DNA from: Ancylostoma caninum
Lineage: Eukaryota; Nematoda; Chromadorea; Rhabditida; Ancylostomatidae
Assembly (NCBI GenBank): GCA_037903475.1
Contig: JBAJFG010000293.1
Span: 304,404-368,403 of the forward strand
Direction of reading: 5' to 3'
Length of the DNA stretch: 64,000 nucleotides
Shown here: one piece after another, positions 12,320-22,896 of the stretch
How positions within the stretch are numbered: position 1 is the first letter of the stretch
Layout: each line of letters opens with the position of its first letter
Notes under the pieces: model-generated
Told to the model about the DNA's origin: nothing
Database searches by the model: none
The model's input: the letters and a program-made list of their open reading frames with translations, nothing else
Position numbers and translations under genes: made by a program

Positions 12320-12332
12320 TGGTGCATCGGCC
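12320..12332 (+). promoter_or_regulatory. Primer-binding site, tRNA-Gly
   Basis: TGGTGCATCGGCC follows the LTR after one base. It is complementary to the 3' end of worm tRNA-Gly(GCC), which ends GGCCGATGCA plus CCA, for 13 consecutive bases. The match breaks after that. Confidence 0.75.
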
Positions 12333-13495
12333 AGTGATCCTACCCTTGGCTTCTCTTGCGCGTCCTTGTTCAAGGAACCAGAGAGCCGAGGCAAGTCCCG
12401 CGTGGCAGCACACTCCACCTCTGTCTTAGTACCTCTCTTGCGAGTCCTTTCTCAAGGAACCAGAGAGCGGAAAAGACTTTGCGTGGTTTAGCGCACTGTT
12501 CAGAGAGTCTCTTCCTAAGAGACTTGAGCCAGTTGAACAGTGTGCACTACAACCAGACGAGTAACCAATAACTCGTCTTGGTTCTAACTCGAGCAGTTCA
12601 GCCTAAAGAACTCTCGAGTCTTATAACAACACAGCGTCTCAGCGCTTGTTGTTTAGTTAGGTTCAGCTTCAACTGCCAACCTATCAAAGCCACAAAATTT
12701 TGAAAACTCTCCCGAGCGTCCTTTTTCAAGGAACCGGAGAGTGGAAGAAATTTTGCCAGGCTCATCCAACTGTCAGAGAGTCTCCCCCGAGACTTGAGCA
12801 AGTAGACAGTTGGATAACAAGTCGAGTAAATCAGAACTCGGCTTGCTCATAACTCGGGCAGGTAATCAAAACCTCTCGAGTTTTGAAAAAACAGTACAGC
12901 GCCCAAGCTTGCTGTTTTATAGACAGAGGTCCGGCACTCCAACTGCCAGCTTCTGTTCTACAACCGTCTTTGCGCACAGCACAGCTCGGTTTCTGGTGAG
13001 GTCCCAGCCACCTCCACCAGAGGAAAACAGCGAAGCGTTCACAACGCGCTTGCTGTTCATCTAGCTGAGGTTAGGCACGCCAATTGTCAGCCTCACTAGG
13101 AACAACCAACTTTGCACACAGCAAAGCACGGCTCCTGACAAGGTCCACGCCACCTTGTCCAGGGAAAAGCAATACAGCGTTCGGGTCTATTAAGGCACGC
13201 TTGTTGCTCAATAGCACAGTTCGCGCTCAATCAATAGCCGAACTTGCTAGTAAACCAGAGTGCCTGCACCGAGCAGACACATTAACTGGTTGTGGTCCAA
13301 GCACACTTGGTACCACCTGAAGGTTAATACCGCATCGAAGCCAAACAGGCCAGCGTATTAGCCCAGCATCTGAAGTCAGCTTCACAGCCGGCTCAGTAAA
13401 GGTTGCGACATTAGCTTCGCTAACCTCACACAACCTACAGAAAGCGACCAAGCTCTCTGTAGCAGTCAACAAATACTTAGCAGAAGCCAAAAAAA
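12333..13495 (+). ncRNA. Retroelement leader made of repeated hairpin modules
   Basis: The 1.16-kb untranslated leader is a degenerate tandem array with a period near 265-273 bp. Copies of one nested hairpin lie at 12,492-12,545 and 12,764-12,815. Their outer arms differ in sequence but stay paired (CACTGTTCA with TGAACAGTG; CCAACTGTC with GACAGTTGG), and the inner arm AGTCTC/GAGACT is kept. A second hairpin with AACTCG/CGAGTT arms occurs at 12,587-12,619 and 12,851-12,882, with inner pairs AGTTC/GAACT and AGGT/ACCT. A TCCTT...AAGGA hairpin occurs three times (12,367, 12,448, 12,720). Paired changes imply selected RNA structure; packaging, translation or dimerisation are possible roles. Confidence 0.7.
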
Positions 13496-16400
13496 ATGGC
13501 GGAACTGCAAGTATTCAAGGCAAAGATTAACAACGCCTGCGCACTCATCAAGACAGTAGAGGCTGACATCAAACGCCTCGATGAGCCATTCACCTTCCCT
13601 GAAGGAAGACCCGAATGTGAACAATATGTGAGGACAAAGATGGGAGAAATGGCACACCTCCTAAATGCCTTGCAGAACGCAGTAAAAATGCAAGAGGCAC
13701 AGATCAATGCGGCAATAAACCATATTGCCGGACGACACGACCAAAAGGAAAGAGAAAAGTTGATGACAGAGTTGAACAAGCACCTGGAAGCCGAGTCACA
13801 TCAACTGGAATTCACCGCAGCACAGTGGCAAAACAAAATACAGTTCAGACAACATGAACTGAAAGAACAGTCAAGTGTTTTGCAAAGTACGGCTCCGAGT
13901 ATTTCCAGCAATGACTTTGAGGGGACTGCAAACGGCAGGAGCGAAAGGTCAATCAAGATCAGGAGGCCGATGCTGGAGATACCATCATTTTCCGGCAACT
14001 TCAGAGAGTTCAACAGCTTTTGGGCAGTGTTTGAGTCTCTCATCCACAATGATGATGAACTATCTGATATCGACAAGTTCTTGTTCCTCAAACAAGCTTT
14101 GAAAGGGAGAGCGGCTGTCACTATAAGCTGCATCCCAGTGGTTGGAGACAGATACCATGCAGCTGTCAACATCCTGAAGAAACAATTCGACCGTTCGGCA
14201 AACATGGCGGATATCATAATAAATGAAATCGAACGCCTTCAGCGAGCTTCGGAAAGCCCTCGAAGTTGCCGTGAAACTTTCGAGGCGATCAATTCAAGGA
14301 TCATCCACCTGGAACAAACGGGCATGAAGATGAATGCAGACAGAGTCTGGCGCCGCATGATTCTATCGAAGTTTCCTGAGTTCATCTGCACCACAGTGAT
14401 CCGAAAGGAAACGGAATGCGACCACTGTTTCGATGTCAGTGAAATCATGAACACCATCGACAACGTCGTCGCTCTGCGAGAAACCACTGCTCTCACGACA
14501 GAGACTCTATTTCCGGAGAACAATCACCGAAACAGCCTACCCAAACAAAGCACCAACAGAACGAAGTTCGGAGATGAAAGGATCACGCCAAGGAGACAGA
14601 AAGGGCTGTGCTTGTGCGGGCAACAGCACTCACCACATAGCTGCCCAAAGTATACAACTCCACAGGCGCGCCGATTTGAAGTACGAAAACAGAAGGCATG
14701 CTGGAGATGTTTCGCAAAGAATCACCAATCCAAGGATTGCACCGTGATGGGATTGTGCCCCAGATGCAACGAAGGACACCACTCATCACTGTGTTTGTCG
14801 GAAACAAAAAGGCAAGACACAGGATATCTTACCCTTCCCAGACAACCAGGAAGGAACGTCCAACTGCCACCAGCGGCTCGTACACAACAGCCGCCAGTCA
14901 ATGGAGTCAACCGCAATCACCGCCATCAAGGTGACAACAGAAATGTCCAGACCATGCATAACCAGCAGAATGGACGCCAGATACCCACACTGGACAACAC
15001 CACATCGATCACCAATCAGTTTGTCCTACAAATCGCGACCGCGATGATATTCAATGAAGCTGAGTGGGACTACCAACCAGTCACACTACTCCTCGACTCT
15101 GGAGCTCAAAAAAGCTTCATCAAATCCGGAATCAGCGAAGAGCTCAAGCTCAGGATCACCGGATCCACGTCATTCACCACCTCTGGAATGGGTGAATTAC
15201 AAGAAACCTTCAATTCCAATGAAGTACAAGTCACTCTGAAGGGCCTCTACAGTCCTAAGAAGTTGAAGAAACTGTCAGTGCACACGAAGCAAAAACTAAC
15301 GACATCCGTGACCACGGCAGAGCTATCAGAAGCGGACCTCAACTTCATATCGAGCTCTAACGTTTCCGTCGCTCAACAGACACTTGCAAGGACAAGTGTC
15401 TCACCAGACTTGCTCATTGGGCAAGACCTTCTCAGTACTATCATTGACCATGGTAGTCCTGTGCTTACGCTTCCCTCAGGACTCATCCTAACACCGACCG
15501 TCTTCGGGTACACCATTTCTGGAACCAGCCTAACGAAAGCGAAGGCTAGCGCTGAAGTTCATGGAAGCGCATTAGTGATTGCCAGCCCCGCCGTTTCTTC
15601 ACGGGAAGATTATAAACAGGACATCAAGAACCTGTACGAACTGGAATCACTTGGACTGAAGACGGAGAATGATCCTGACGAAGCCTCCATCATCAAGTTC
15701 ATGGATGATTACAGGAAGACCATTCAAATAAAGGAAGGCGTGATCACAGCCGGCTTTCCCTTCAATGAAAACGTCGATAAACTGAAGGACAACTTCAACG
15801 TGGCATTTCGCCGCTTACAAGCTCTCCTTCGCACACTACGCGACGACAAGGAAAAGCTTCGTATTTACGATGACACATTCCAAACGTACATCAAGGAAGG
15901 GATTATAGAAGAGTGCGCGTTCAATCCTACAGGAGTGACAGCATTCTATCTCCCTCATCGACACGTGTGGACGCCTGGAAAGAGCACCGAGCTTCGAGTT
16001 GTATTTGACGCATCATCCCATGGAAGAAACGAACTGAGCCTGAATGATGTCATATACGAAGGCCATGCTCTCACTCCATTGATCCACGAAGTGCTATTGC
16101 AGTTCCGTACGCATAAGAACACAATGGTGGCCGACATCCAGAAAGCCTTCCTACAAATAAGGCTGCCGGATCACCACCGTGATGCAACAAGATTTTTGTG
16201 GATTAAAGATCTGAACTCTCCGGCAGAAGGTGACAACGTCAGGTACTACCGTTTCTGCAGAGTCCCATTCGGAATAAATGCAAGTCCAGCCATCCTGAAT
16301 CAATCCATTCTCAAGCACATCGAGCAGGAAAACAGTCCTATAGGGAAGGAACTATCCAAATCCTTATACGTGGACAATATTCTCCTTGAAGGAGAAACTT

Positions 16401-19400
16401 CCGACGACTTGATCAAGAAATATACTGCTTCGAAGCAGGTATTCTCTTCAATCGGAATGAACCTGCGTGATTACCTGTCCAACTCTTCATCAGTCAACGA
16501 GAGCATCAAAGAGTCGGACAGAGCAAAAGACAAGGAGATCAAAGTGCTCGGACTCAGCTGGAACTCCATCGACGACACCCTCTCCTTCACATGCACTGAA
16601 AAGACGCAGAAGAAAATTTCCAAAAGGACGGTACTCAGCCAGATAAACGGATTCTGCTTTGACCCACTAGGGCTACTCACTCCCCTCATTGTACCAGCCA
16701 AGGTGTTCCTACAGGACATCCATAAAATGAAGCTGGGATGGGACACGCCTCTGCCAGACGAAGCAAGCCAACAGTGGAACTCAATCAGAAGCAATATCGT
16801 CGGCTTCAGCAAATCGATCCCAAGGAAGGCATTGGAGAAAGATCGGAAAGCTGAGTATATCCTGTCAGTCTTTGTCGACAGTTCGAAAAGAGCATATGCA
16901 TGTAGCCTCTATGTAACAACAACTACTGAACATGGGGAAGTGGATACGCAACTCTTTACAGCAAAATCAAAGGTTGCACCCTTGAAAAAGGAACAGACCA
17001 TCCCAAGACTAGAGCTGCTATCAATCTTCCTTGGATTAAGCGTCGCGGAATCGACCATATCGAAGAGTGGAGTCAAGTTCGCGAGAGTGAATGTATTCAG
17101 CGATTCTACAATTGCATTGTCCTGGGTACACACCAGCAAAAAACTCCCTCCAACAGTCACGACACTGGTTCAGAAGATCGGCTTCGCAACAGAGAGGATA
17201 CAAGCATCAAGTCCAGTCATGTTCTACCACGTTCCGACGGACGAGAATGCGGCAGATTGTGCGACAAGGGGAGTCGCTAAGCAAGAATTTGCTGAATCCA
17301 ATTGGTGGACAGGACCCGACTGGCTCAATTATTCATGCGAAACCTGGCCAGCAACTCACATCAATAACCTGGACCGAAACACTTTTGAAGACGTCGAAAC
17401 ACTCGCTGTGCAGAGTACCGAGCAAGAGAAAGCAGATGCTATCTGGCCCGTAGAAAGAATCAGCAACTACTCCAAGCTAAGGAGGATAGTCGCTTACTCT
17501 CTCCGCTTCATCCGCCATTCAAGCAAGAACACGCATCTACAGCTTCTGGACAGTGGCGTTCAAACAATGACGCCAAATGCAGCGGAGATCGAACTCGCAG
17601 AAAAGTGCATAATAATGCAGGAACAGAAGATCCATGGTACATCCGCTGCAATCCAGAACAAGCACTTCAACGTAGGATACGACAACGAAGGTATCCTGAA
17701 AAGGTTTGGAAGGATCCAGCATGCCGATGTGCTCAAGGACGTAGCCAACCCAATGTATATACCTCGACAAAGCATTCTCGGAGCGAGAATCGCAGAGAAT
17801 ATACACAGAAGCATGGCACATTGTGGGAGCAACCAACTTGTCTGTGAACTTCGGCAGCGATTCTGGATTCCCAAGGATAAGGCACTCTGCAAGAAGACCG
17901 TGCGAAACTGTGTAACGTGCAAGAAGTTCAATTCTGCACCATTCAGCTATCCAGAGATGGGCCCGCTCCCCAAAGAACGGGTCACACAAGCTCCACCATT
18001 CTCTCACACAGGAGTCGATTACATGGGTCCCATAGTCATCCGATTGACAACTGGCGAAGATGAGAAACGCTATGTCGCATTGTACACCTGTCTGGTCACT
18101 CGACTAGTACACCTTGAAGTAGCCGCAGATCTGTCAGCGAAAAGCTTTCTGCTCACCTTCAAGAGATTCATCGCACGGCGAGGAGTGCCACAAAAAATCA
18201 TCAGCGACAACGGAACCAACTTCCGACTAGGCGAGTCCATCTTGAGCAATAATCTGCACGAGGATGAAGGAGAAGATGTTCCACTATTCCTCGCCGAACA
18301 CCGGATCGCCTGGCACTTCATACCCCCAGCATCACCTTGGATGGGAGGAGTATGGGAAAGAATGGTCGGCATAGTGAAAAGAGCTCTTCACAAAACCATA
18401 GGAAGGCGAAAGTTGTCATCTGAACTGCTTCACACCACATTGTGCGAAATCGAAAGCATCGTGAACTCAAGACCATTGACTGGCATTGGAGACCAAGATT
18501 CTCCTTGTCAATTCTTGCGACCAGTAGACTTCATCTACAAGGACGTGCGTCTCGGAAGCACACAACTCACGCCGTCGGACAATGATGAAGATGATCCTGA
18601 CTACCGGACCACTCCGGAGCTGTCATCTCAAAAGGAAGCGCGGATCGCTCTCTCCGAGACCGAAAAGCTCACGAAGAAGTTCTGGACCATTTGGAAGCAC
18701 GATTACCTTCTAGAACTTCGAGACCGTCACCATCTGTTCGAAAGAAGGAAGAAATCGACAAATCGTGATCCACAAGTCGGAGACATTGTACTTCTAGACG
18801 AAGAGTTTCAACTTAGTCGAGGTCAATGGCCAATGGCGGTCATACTCGAGCTCATCACAAGCAGAGATGGCGAAATCAGGAGTGTGATTCTCCGAACTAG
18901 CACAGGTCGAGAAATCCAAAGACCGCTCAATCGCATTGTTCCATTGGAAATTCGATCCTCTGTAGATGATGACGAAGAAACAGATGCCACATCAACCAGC
19001 AAAGGAGGGATGTTGTCCAAGGTCAAGAAGATTCTCAAGAGGAAACCTTCCAACGAGATCGTACAAACAAGGAAGCAACCTCCGAGGGCCGCCAAAAAGC
19101 CAGTGAACTATGGAGCAACTAATACGTCCGTCACTTCTCGCGGCTCCACGAAATCTCTCACCAGCTCAGTTATGATCACTTTGTGCATGATAGCCATGAT
19201 CTTCAACAACACGGCCTCTGCAGCAGCACTATCATGCTCGAAGCTGGGAGTTAACATCAATGCTAGTGTAGCGACACCATCGCAGCTGTGCATCAACTAC
19301 AAAGACTGCGGGATGGTTCCTCCGAAGGCAGGGCCAACAGAAGTCGCCCTTCCCTTCAAATATCGGATAGCTGAGCACAAAGTTCAGTGGCGAACGATCA

Positions 19401-20815
19401 TAAACACAGTCCAGCACATGGAAACCATCATCTGCCCGCCAGTCGACATCTGTAGCACGATCACATGCACATTCTGCGCGGAATTCTTCGGAAATCCCCA
19501 ATGCGCACCGGAACTTGTCACCATGATCACTGCACTCCTACTCTACATCATAATCTCCCTCACCTGGCTTCTGTGCTACATCGGATTTCGAGCAAAACTT
19601 CTACTCGGTCCTTGTCGAAGCAAAGGAATGCAGGAAGACGAACAAATTCAACAAGTGGAACGTATAGAGCTAAAAGGACCTGTGGAAATTTGTGTGCGCT
19701 CTCATCCTATGCAATCAAGGATTATAACATTCACAGCCGTCATGATGTGCTGTCTCCAGCTAGCCAGCACATGTCAGTACACCCATACACTGACATCCAA
19801 CAACACTCTGTGTACCAGAAGGGACGGAATCCTTAGCTGCCGTTACATCATGGAAAACAGGATCACGCTGAGCGAACACCGCTCTCACGCCTGCTTCAGG
19901 ATTCGCCACGACAACAAAACGATAGGCAGCTTGGAAGTGCAACTCCAACACGTCATACTCCAGTGCAATCCGAATGTTCTGTTCTTCACAAGAGATGCCA
20001 GCATGATAACAGAATCAGCGAAACGATGTCACTTTGCTGGTTCTTGCTCATCAGACACGTGCGCACACACAAGCACAAGATCATATGTTCCGGAGCTACA
20101 CAACACATATGAGTTTCCCGGAACTTCACGATGTACATCATCATGTGGAAGCGTTGGATGCGGATGTCTGCTACCCATACCAGGATGCCTTTTCTCTCGT
20201 TCCTTTGCCAAGCCGCGAAATGAGAAAGTGTACCAGATTTTCAATTGCCCCACATGGGAAGAATCGGCAATCATGAAATACACTTACATCAGTGCGAAAG
20301 GAGAACGAGAAAACAAAATCGTAAGGATTGGGGCTCAAGCCACTCACGAGGAAAAGGATGGGAATATCACGCTGGAGTTCATAACAACGCCAACTCTTCC
20401 ACTTCTAAGCACGGTGTTCGTGCAAGCGGTAAATACCAGAAACCGGGAAACCTCCACAGTCGACAAAAATGACGTATTTGCTCTGAGATGTCCAACGATG
20501 GAAAGTGCGCGAAACCTTTCCCTCTGCCACGTTGAAGACACGTGCGAATGTTTTCCCACTGATACAGAAGCCAACTGTCGGTGCAGAAACACGAACATAA
20601 CGGAGAAGATCAGTTCGATGGACAGCAGACTACCATTATCCACACCCGTCGTTCAACTGCAACAAGCAAGTGGAACAATACTTGCGGTCAGTCACAAATC
20701 CGTCGTAGATTTGACCATAACGACAACTGGAGAATGGAATGCGGCAAACATCGTCAACGATGAAGATTGTGAAATGTTGATGATTTATACATCATCAACC
20801 TTATATTTCTTATAA
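13496..20815 (+). CDS. BEL/Pao Gag-Pol-Env polyprotein (2,439 aa)
   Basis: One uninterrupted frame starting at an ATG with A-rich context. Domains in order: N-terminal coiled-coil region (aa 1-130); DUF1759-type Gag (about 155-260); Cys/His knuckles around aa 370-430, including CWRCFAKNHQSKDC at 402-415 (CX2CX4HX4C); aspartic protease with LLDSGA (D534); reverse transcriptase with VADIQKAF (D880) and YVDN at 958-961, a box variant common in BEL/Pao; RNase H with D1128, E1173, D1203 and D1254; integrase with an HHCC finger then D1508, D1571 and E1621; a DUF5641-like module; and an envelope-like C-terminus from about aa 1,885. All catalytic residues I can place are intact. The stop codon lies inside the 3' LTR. 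It would form virus-like particles and carry out reverse transcription and integration. Confidence 0.95.
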   Translation: MAELQVFKAKINNACALIKTVEADIKRLDEPFTFPEGRPECEQYVRTKMGEMAHLLNALQNAVKMQEAQINAAINHIAGRHDQKEREKLMTELNKHLEAESHQLEFTAAQWQNKIQFRQHELKEQSSVLQSTAPSISSNDFEGTANGRSERSIKIRRPMLEIPSFSGNFREFNSFWAVFESLIHNDDELSDIDKFLFLKQALKGRAAVTISCIPVVGDRYHAAVNILKKQFDRSANMADIIINEIERLQRASESPRSCRETFEAINSRIIHLEQTGMKMNADRVWRRMILSKFPEFICTTVIRKETECDHCFDVSEIMNTIDNVVALRETTALTTETLFPENNHRNSLPKQSTNRTKFGDERITPRRQKGLCLCGQQHSPHSCPKYTTPQARRFEVRKQKACWRCFAKNHQSKDCTVMGLCPRCNEGHHSSLCLSETKRQDTGYLTLPRQPGRNVQLPPAARTQQPPVNGVNRNHRHQGDNRNVQTMHNQQNGRQIPTLDNTTSITNQFVLQIATAMIFNEAEWDYQPVTLLLDSGAQKSFIKSGISEELKLRITGSTSFTTSGMGELQETFNSNEVQVTLKGLYSPKKLKKLSVHTKQKLTTSVTTAELSEADLNFISSSNVSVAQQTLARTSVSPDLLIGQDLLSTIIDHGSPVLTLPSGLILTPTVFGYTISGTSLTKAKASAEVHGSALVIASPAVSSREDYKQDIKNLYELESLGLKTENDPDEASIIKFMDDYRKTIQIKEGVITAGFPFNENVDKLKDNFNVAFRRLQALLRTLRDDKEKLRIYDDTFQTYIKEGIIEECAFNPTGVTAFYLPHRHVWTPGKSTELRVVFDASSHGRNELSLNDVIYEGHALTPLIHEVLLQFRTHKNTMVADIQKAFLQIRLPDHHRDATRFLWIKDLNSPAEGDNVRYYRFCRVPFGINASPAILNQSILKHIEQENSPIGKELSKSLYVDNILLEGETSDDLIKKYTASKQVFSSIGMNLRDYLSNSSSVNESIKESDRAKDKEIKVLGLSWNSIDDTLSFTCTEKTQKKISKRTVLSQINGFCFDPLGLLTPLIVPAKVFLQDIHKMKLGWDTPLPDEASQQWNSIRSNIVGFSKSIPRKALEKDRKAEYILSVFVDSSKRAYACSLYVTTTTEHGEVDTQLFTAKSKVAPLKKEQTIPRLELLSIFLGLSVAESTISKSGVKFARVNVFSDSTIALSWVHTSKKLPPTVTTLVQKIGFATERIQASSPVMFYHVPTDENAADCATRGVAKQEFAESNWWTGPDWLNYSCETWPATHINNLDRNTFEDVETLAVQSTEQEKADAIWPVERISNYSKLRRIVAYSLRFIRHSSKNTHLQLLDSGVQTMTPNAAEIELAEKCIIMQEQKIHGTSAAIQNKHFNVGYDNEGILKRFGRIQHADVLKDVANPMYIPRQSILGARIAENIHRSMAHCGSNQLVCELRQRFWIPKDKALCKKTVRNCVTCKKFNSAPFSYPEMGPLPKERVTQAPPFSHTGVDYMGPIVIRLTTGEDEKRYVALYTCLVTRLVHLEVAADLSAKSFLLTFKRFIARRGVPQKIISDNGTNFRLGESILSNNLHEDEGEDVPLFLAEHRIAWHFIPPASPWMGGVWERMVGIVKRALHKTIGRRKLSSELLHTTLCEIESIVNSRPLTGIGDQDSPCQFLRPVDFIYKDVRLGSTQLTPSDNDEDDPDYRTTPELSSQKEARIALSETEKLTKKFWTIWKHDYLLELRDRHHLFERRKKSTNRDPQVGDIVLLDEEFQLSRGQWPMAVILELITSRDGEIRSVILRTSTGREIQRPLNRIVPLEIRSSVDDDEETDATSTSKGGMLSKVKKILKRKPSNEIVQTRKQPPRAAKKPVNYGATNTSVTSRGSTKSLTSSVMITLCMIAMIFNNTASAAALSCSKLGVNINASVATPSQLCINYKDCGMVPPKAGPTEVALPFKYRIAEHKVQWRTIINTVQHMETIICPPVDICSTITCTFCAEFFGNPQCAPELVTMITALLLYIIISLTWLLCYIGFRAKLLLGPCRSKGMQEDEQIQQVERIELKGPVEICVRSHPMQSRIITFTAVMMCCLQLASTCQYTHTLTSNNTLCTRRDGILSCRYIMENRITLSEHRSHACFRIRHDNKTIGSLEVQLQHVILQCNPNVLFFTRDASMITESAKRCHFAGSCSSDTCAHTSTRSYVPELHNTYEFPGTSRCTSSCGSVGCGCLLPIPGCLFSRSFAKPRNEKVYQIFNCPTWEESAIMKYTYISAKGERENKIVRIGAQATHEEKDGNITLEFITTPTLPLLSTVFVQAVNTRNRETSTVDKNDVFALRCPTMESARNLSLCHVEDTCECFPTDTEANCRCRNTNITEKISSMDSRLPLSTPVVQLQQASGTILAVSHKSVVDLTITTTGEWNAANIVNDEDCEMLMIYTSSTLYFL
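19150..20815 (+). other. Envelope-like region (phlebovirus Gn/Gc-type), truncated
   Basis: This is the C-terminal 550 codons of the polyprotein. A signal-like hydrophobic stretch (MITLCMIAMIF, near aa 1,891), a membrane span (about aa 2,010-2,030) and a second signal-like stretch before CQYTHTL (about aa 2,076-2,093) give a Gn-then-Gc layout. The Gc-like part is cysteine-rich with the GCGCLLPIPGCLFSR block seen in nematode elements of this kind and related to phlebovirus class II fusion proteins. It ends after about 347 residues: the last 13 codons are LTR sequence, and the expected remaining ectodomain, stem and membrane anchor are absent. Membrane fusion is therefore unlikely for this copy. 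Confidence 0.8.
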
Positions 20816-21127
20816 CTCTAAGGATCAAAGATCAACTGTATGTTTACCCATAAGGTATTTCTCACCAGAGGTTGTACTCATATATCTAATCACTCAACTT
20901 GGAGTGACAATTGAGCAGTCGGGGTCGACCCTTAGCGCGGCACCCCTTTGTATCGTTATATCCATTGGCAATTTAGCCACAGCAGTTCCTTATCGGGTCA
21001 ACCCCGCCCATTTCTGTGTGCATAAAAGGGGCGCCCGAATGTATATTGTACTCGTCTATATTCTGTGTGCAGGGCAATAAATCTAACGCCCATTCGTCTA
21101 CCCACACATCACTTGGTCGCATCCAAA
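20775..21127 (+). repeat. 3' LTR (353 bp)
   Basis: Identical by eye to the 5' LTR and followed by the CCTTA duplication. The sequence just before it (GATGAAGATTGTGAAA) is only weakly purine-rich and makes a poor polypurine tract. The env stop codon (20,813-20,815) is inside this LTR. Confidence 0.93.
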
Positions 21128-21132
21128 CCTTA

Positions 21133-22670
21133 TGAATAGTCTCTTACTGCTTACTTAATAGATTTTACATCACTTTTTTATCTGCTGAATAATTAACAGC
21201 CACGATCCCCTTACCTCGAAACCCTCGCCCATTCTATGGATCATTTTCATGCATTTTATAGCATACTATAAAACTTAATAAAAGTTAACTACTATAATAA
21301 AACTGCAAACTTTTATAGCATATTTTATAGCATCGAATAATACATTAGATAGCTATCGATTCAGTTGAATTTCGAAAATTCGATTTTAAACAAGTCTACG
21401 GTCCGGATGTTTGAAAAAGAGGAAGCAAAACAGGCATTTAGATCCTTCGCTTTTTGAACTTTTGGATTCTTCCGATCTAGTCCTCCATTAATAATTACAT
21501 ATATGAGCTGAGTCATTCGATTTTAGCTTTATTTTATAGTATTTGAACCGTCATATGTCCCTAATTAAGGGCAGAAAAATTATAAAAGATTCCTCATGAG
21601 ATGAAGTGTGGTCGGAAACCTTCGCTGAGAGCGTGGCTAAGTCCATTTTCTGATATAATCCCCCCCCCCCTCCCTTCGACCTCCACACACCTCCTTATAT
21701 TTCCACATGTAAGCTCACCTTCCATCCAGGTCTATTAGAAGAACATGCAAAGAAATCTACCAAAAGGCAAGGTAGACTGGCAAAGAGATGAAGTGAGGCC
21801 CCATAGAAGTCAAATATGTATATGTACATCGCGAGTATTGAACATTTAATTGATGTCACTGAGCAAAGGTGGTTCCATCTTCGCGAACGGAGACGAGTAC
21901 CGCAGACTGCTTGAGAGTTAGCTTTTTTCCTCAAAGGAACAGCCATAAATTCATTGAGGTTGGAAAACTCACAGCTGAATGCTGGATAAGCACTTACTTC
22001 AAACAATGGAAGAATGATTGCATCACCATAATGAAAAAAAAAACGACGACAAACACGGAAACTTGCTGGAGATGCATTGTCAAACAGAATATGCAAAAAG
22101 CTCAAAAAAAAACGGTGAATATTATGAACCACAGGCGACTTCTTAGAAAGGTCTTGTGAAATGTTGAGAAATAGAAAAAGAAATGAATGAGAGGCACCAA
22201 AATGTACTGAAACGGCAGTAACAGAACTGGTCGCCACTGCGCTGGCGCAGTGGCGTATCCGGATTATTGATCAGTGAAATTGATCTCAGGATCATGATGG
22301 CCTGGAAACATGCGAAGTTAGAGTGATCCTATAATTTTGCGTATTTGAAGGCTAGAAATGTTCAGCGTCAGAGGATCCAGACAGAATATCGAAGAGGAAA
22401 ACAAGTAAACCACAAGATAACTGAAGAAATAATTGGAAAACGCTGCGAGGTAGGCAGTAAGCGAACTAAAGCGCTGGTTCAGAAGTAGTGTATCGTCGTT
22501 TCCTGGGAAGCAGCACAACAGAAAGTTTAGTGGAATAGTTGGATCCAGTGGTGTTGGATTAAAGTAAGTACAACGCGCGGCACCTGAATGAAGGTCCCTG
22601 GAATGGAAGGCGTGATCTCCAGCTCTGGATTTAGAGAGAACATGGACAGCTGCCGTTTTCACAAAGGACA
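21133..22670. other. No supported gene
   Basis: AT-rich DNA with a C-run at 21,661. Frames at 21,695-22,237 (minus) and 21,869-22,159 (plus) overlap each other, have no convincing splice sites and are rejected. Confidence 0.5.
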
Positions 22671-22673
22671 AAA

Positions 22674-22896
22674 TGTCGGAAGGACCGCATCAGAAAGAGA
22701 TCGTGCTCATGTGGTAAGAAGCGAGAGAAGCAGGAATGAAAGTTTTCGAATGTTTTCTGCTGCGGTCCCTCCGCATCTCGCTGAAGTGGTTCGGAAGGAC
22801 CGCAGCAGCTATTCGGAACAAATGCAACAGGAAACCGGAAGAACCGCGGGTCACTTGTCGGTTCTTCCCGTTTCCTGCTGCGGTCCTTCCGAAAAA
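22674..22896. mobile_element. Foldback element, GGAAGGACCGCAGCAG family, copy 1
   Basis: CGGAAGGACCGCATCAG at the left is matched by CTGCTGCGGTCCTTCCG at the right. Internal copies of the same motif occur in both orientations (near 22,757 and 22,790), so the unit can form several alternative hairpins. The second copy in this window is 43,402-43,594. No coding content. Confidence 0.65.

Larger units (their letters stand above)
11961..21132 (+). mobile_element. Full-length BEL/Pao LTR retrotransposon (Cer7-like, env-bearing)
   Basis: The element spans 11,966-21,127 and is flanked by CCTTA duplicated at 11,961-11,965 and 21,128-21,132; 5 bp is usual for this superfamily. It has 353-bp LTRs, a tRNA-Gly primer site, a long repeated leader and one uninterrupted gag-pol-env frame. 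I compared the two LTRs base by base and found no difference, so integration is recent. Env-bearing BEL/Pao elements with phlebovirus-like glycoproteins are known in nematodes (the Cer7 group). The 3' end of env is missing and no clear polypurine tract precedes the 3' LTR. Confidence 0.95.

Noticed and set aside
13801..20643. Numerous shorter frames within the retroelement
   Set aside because: All overlap the intact 2,439-codon frame in other frames or on the other strand.
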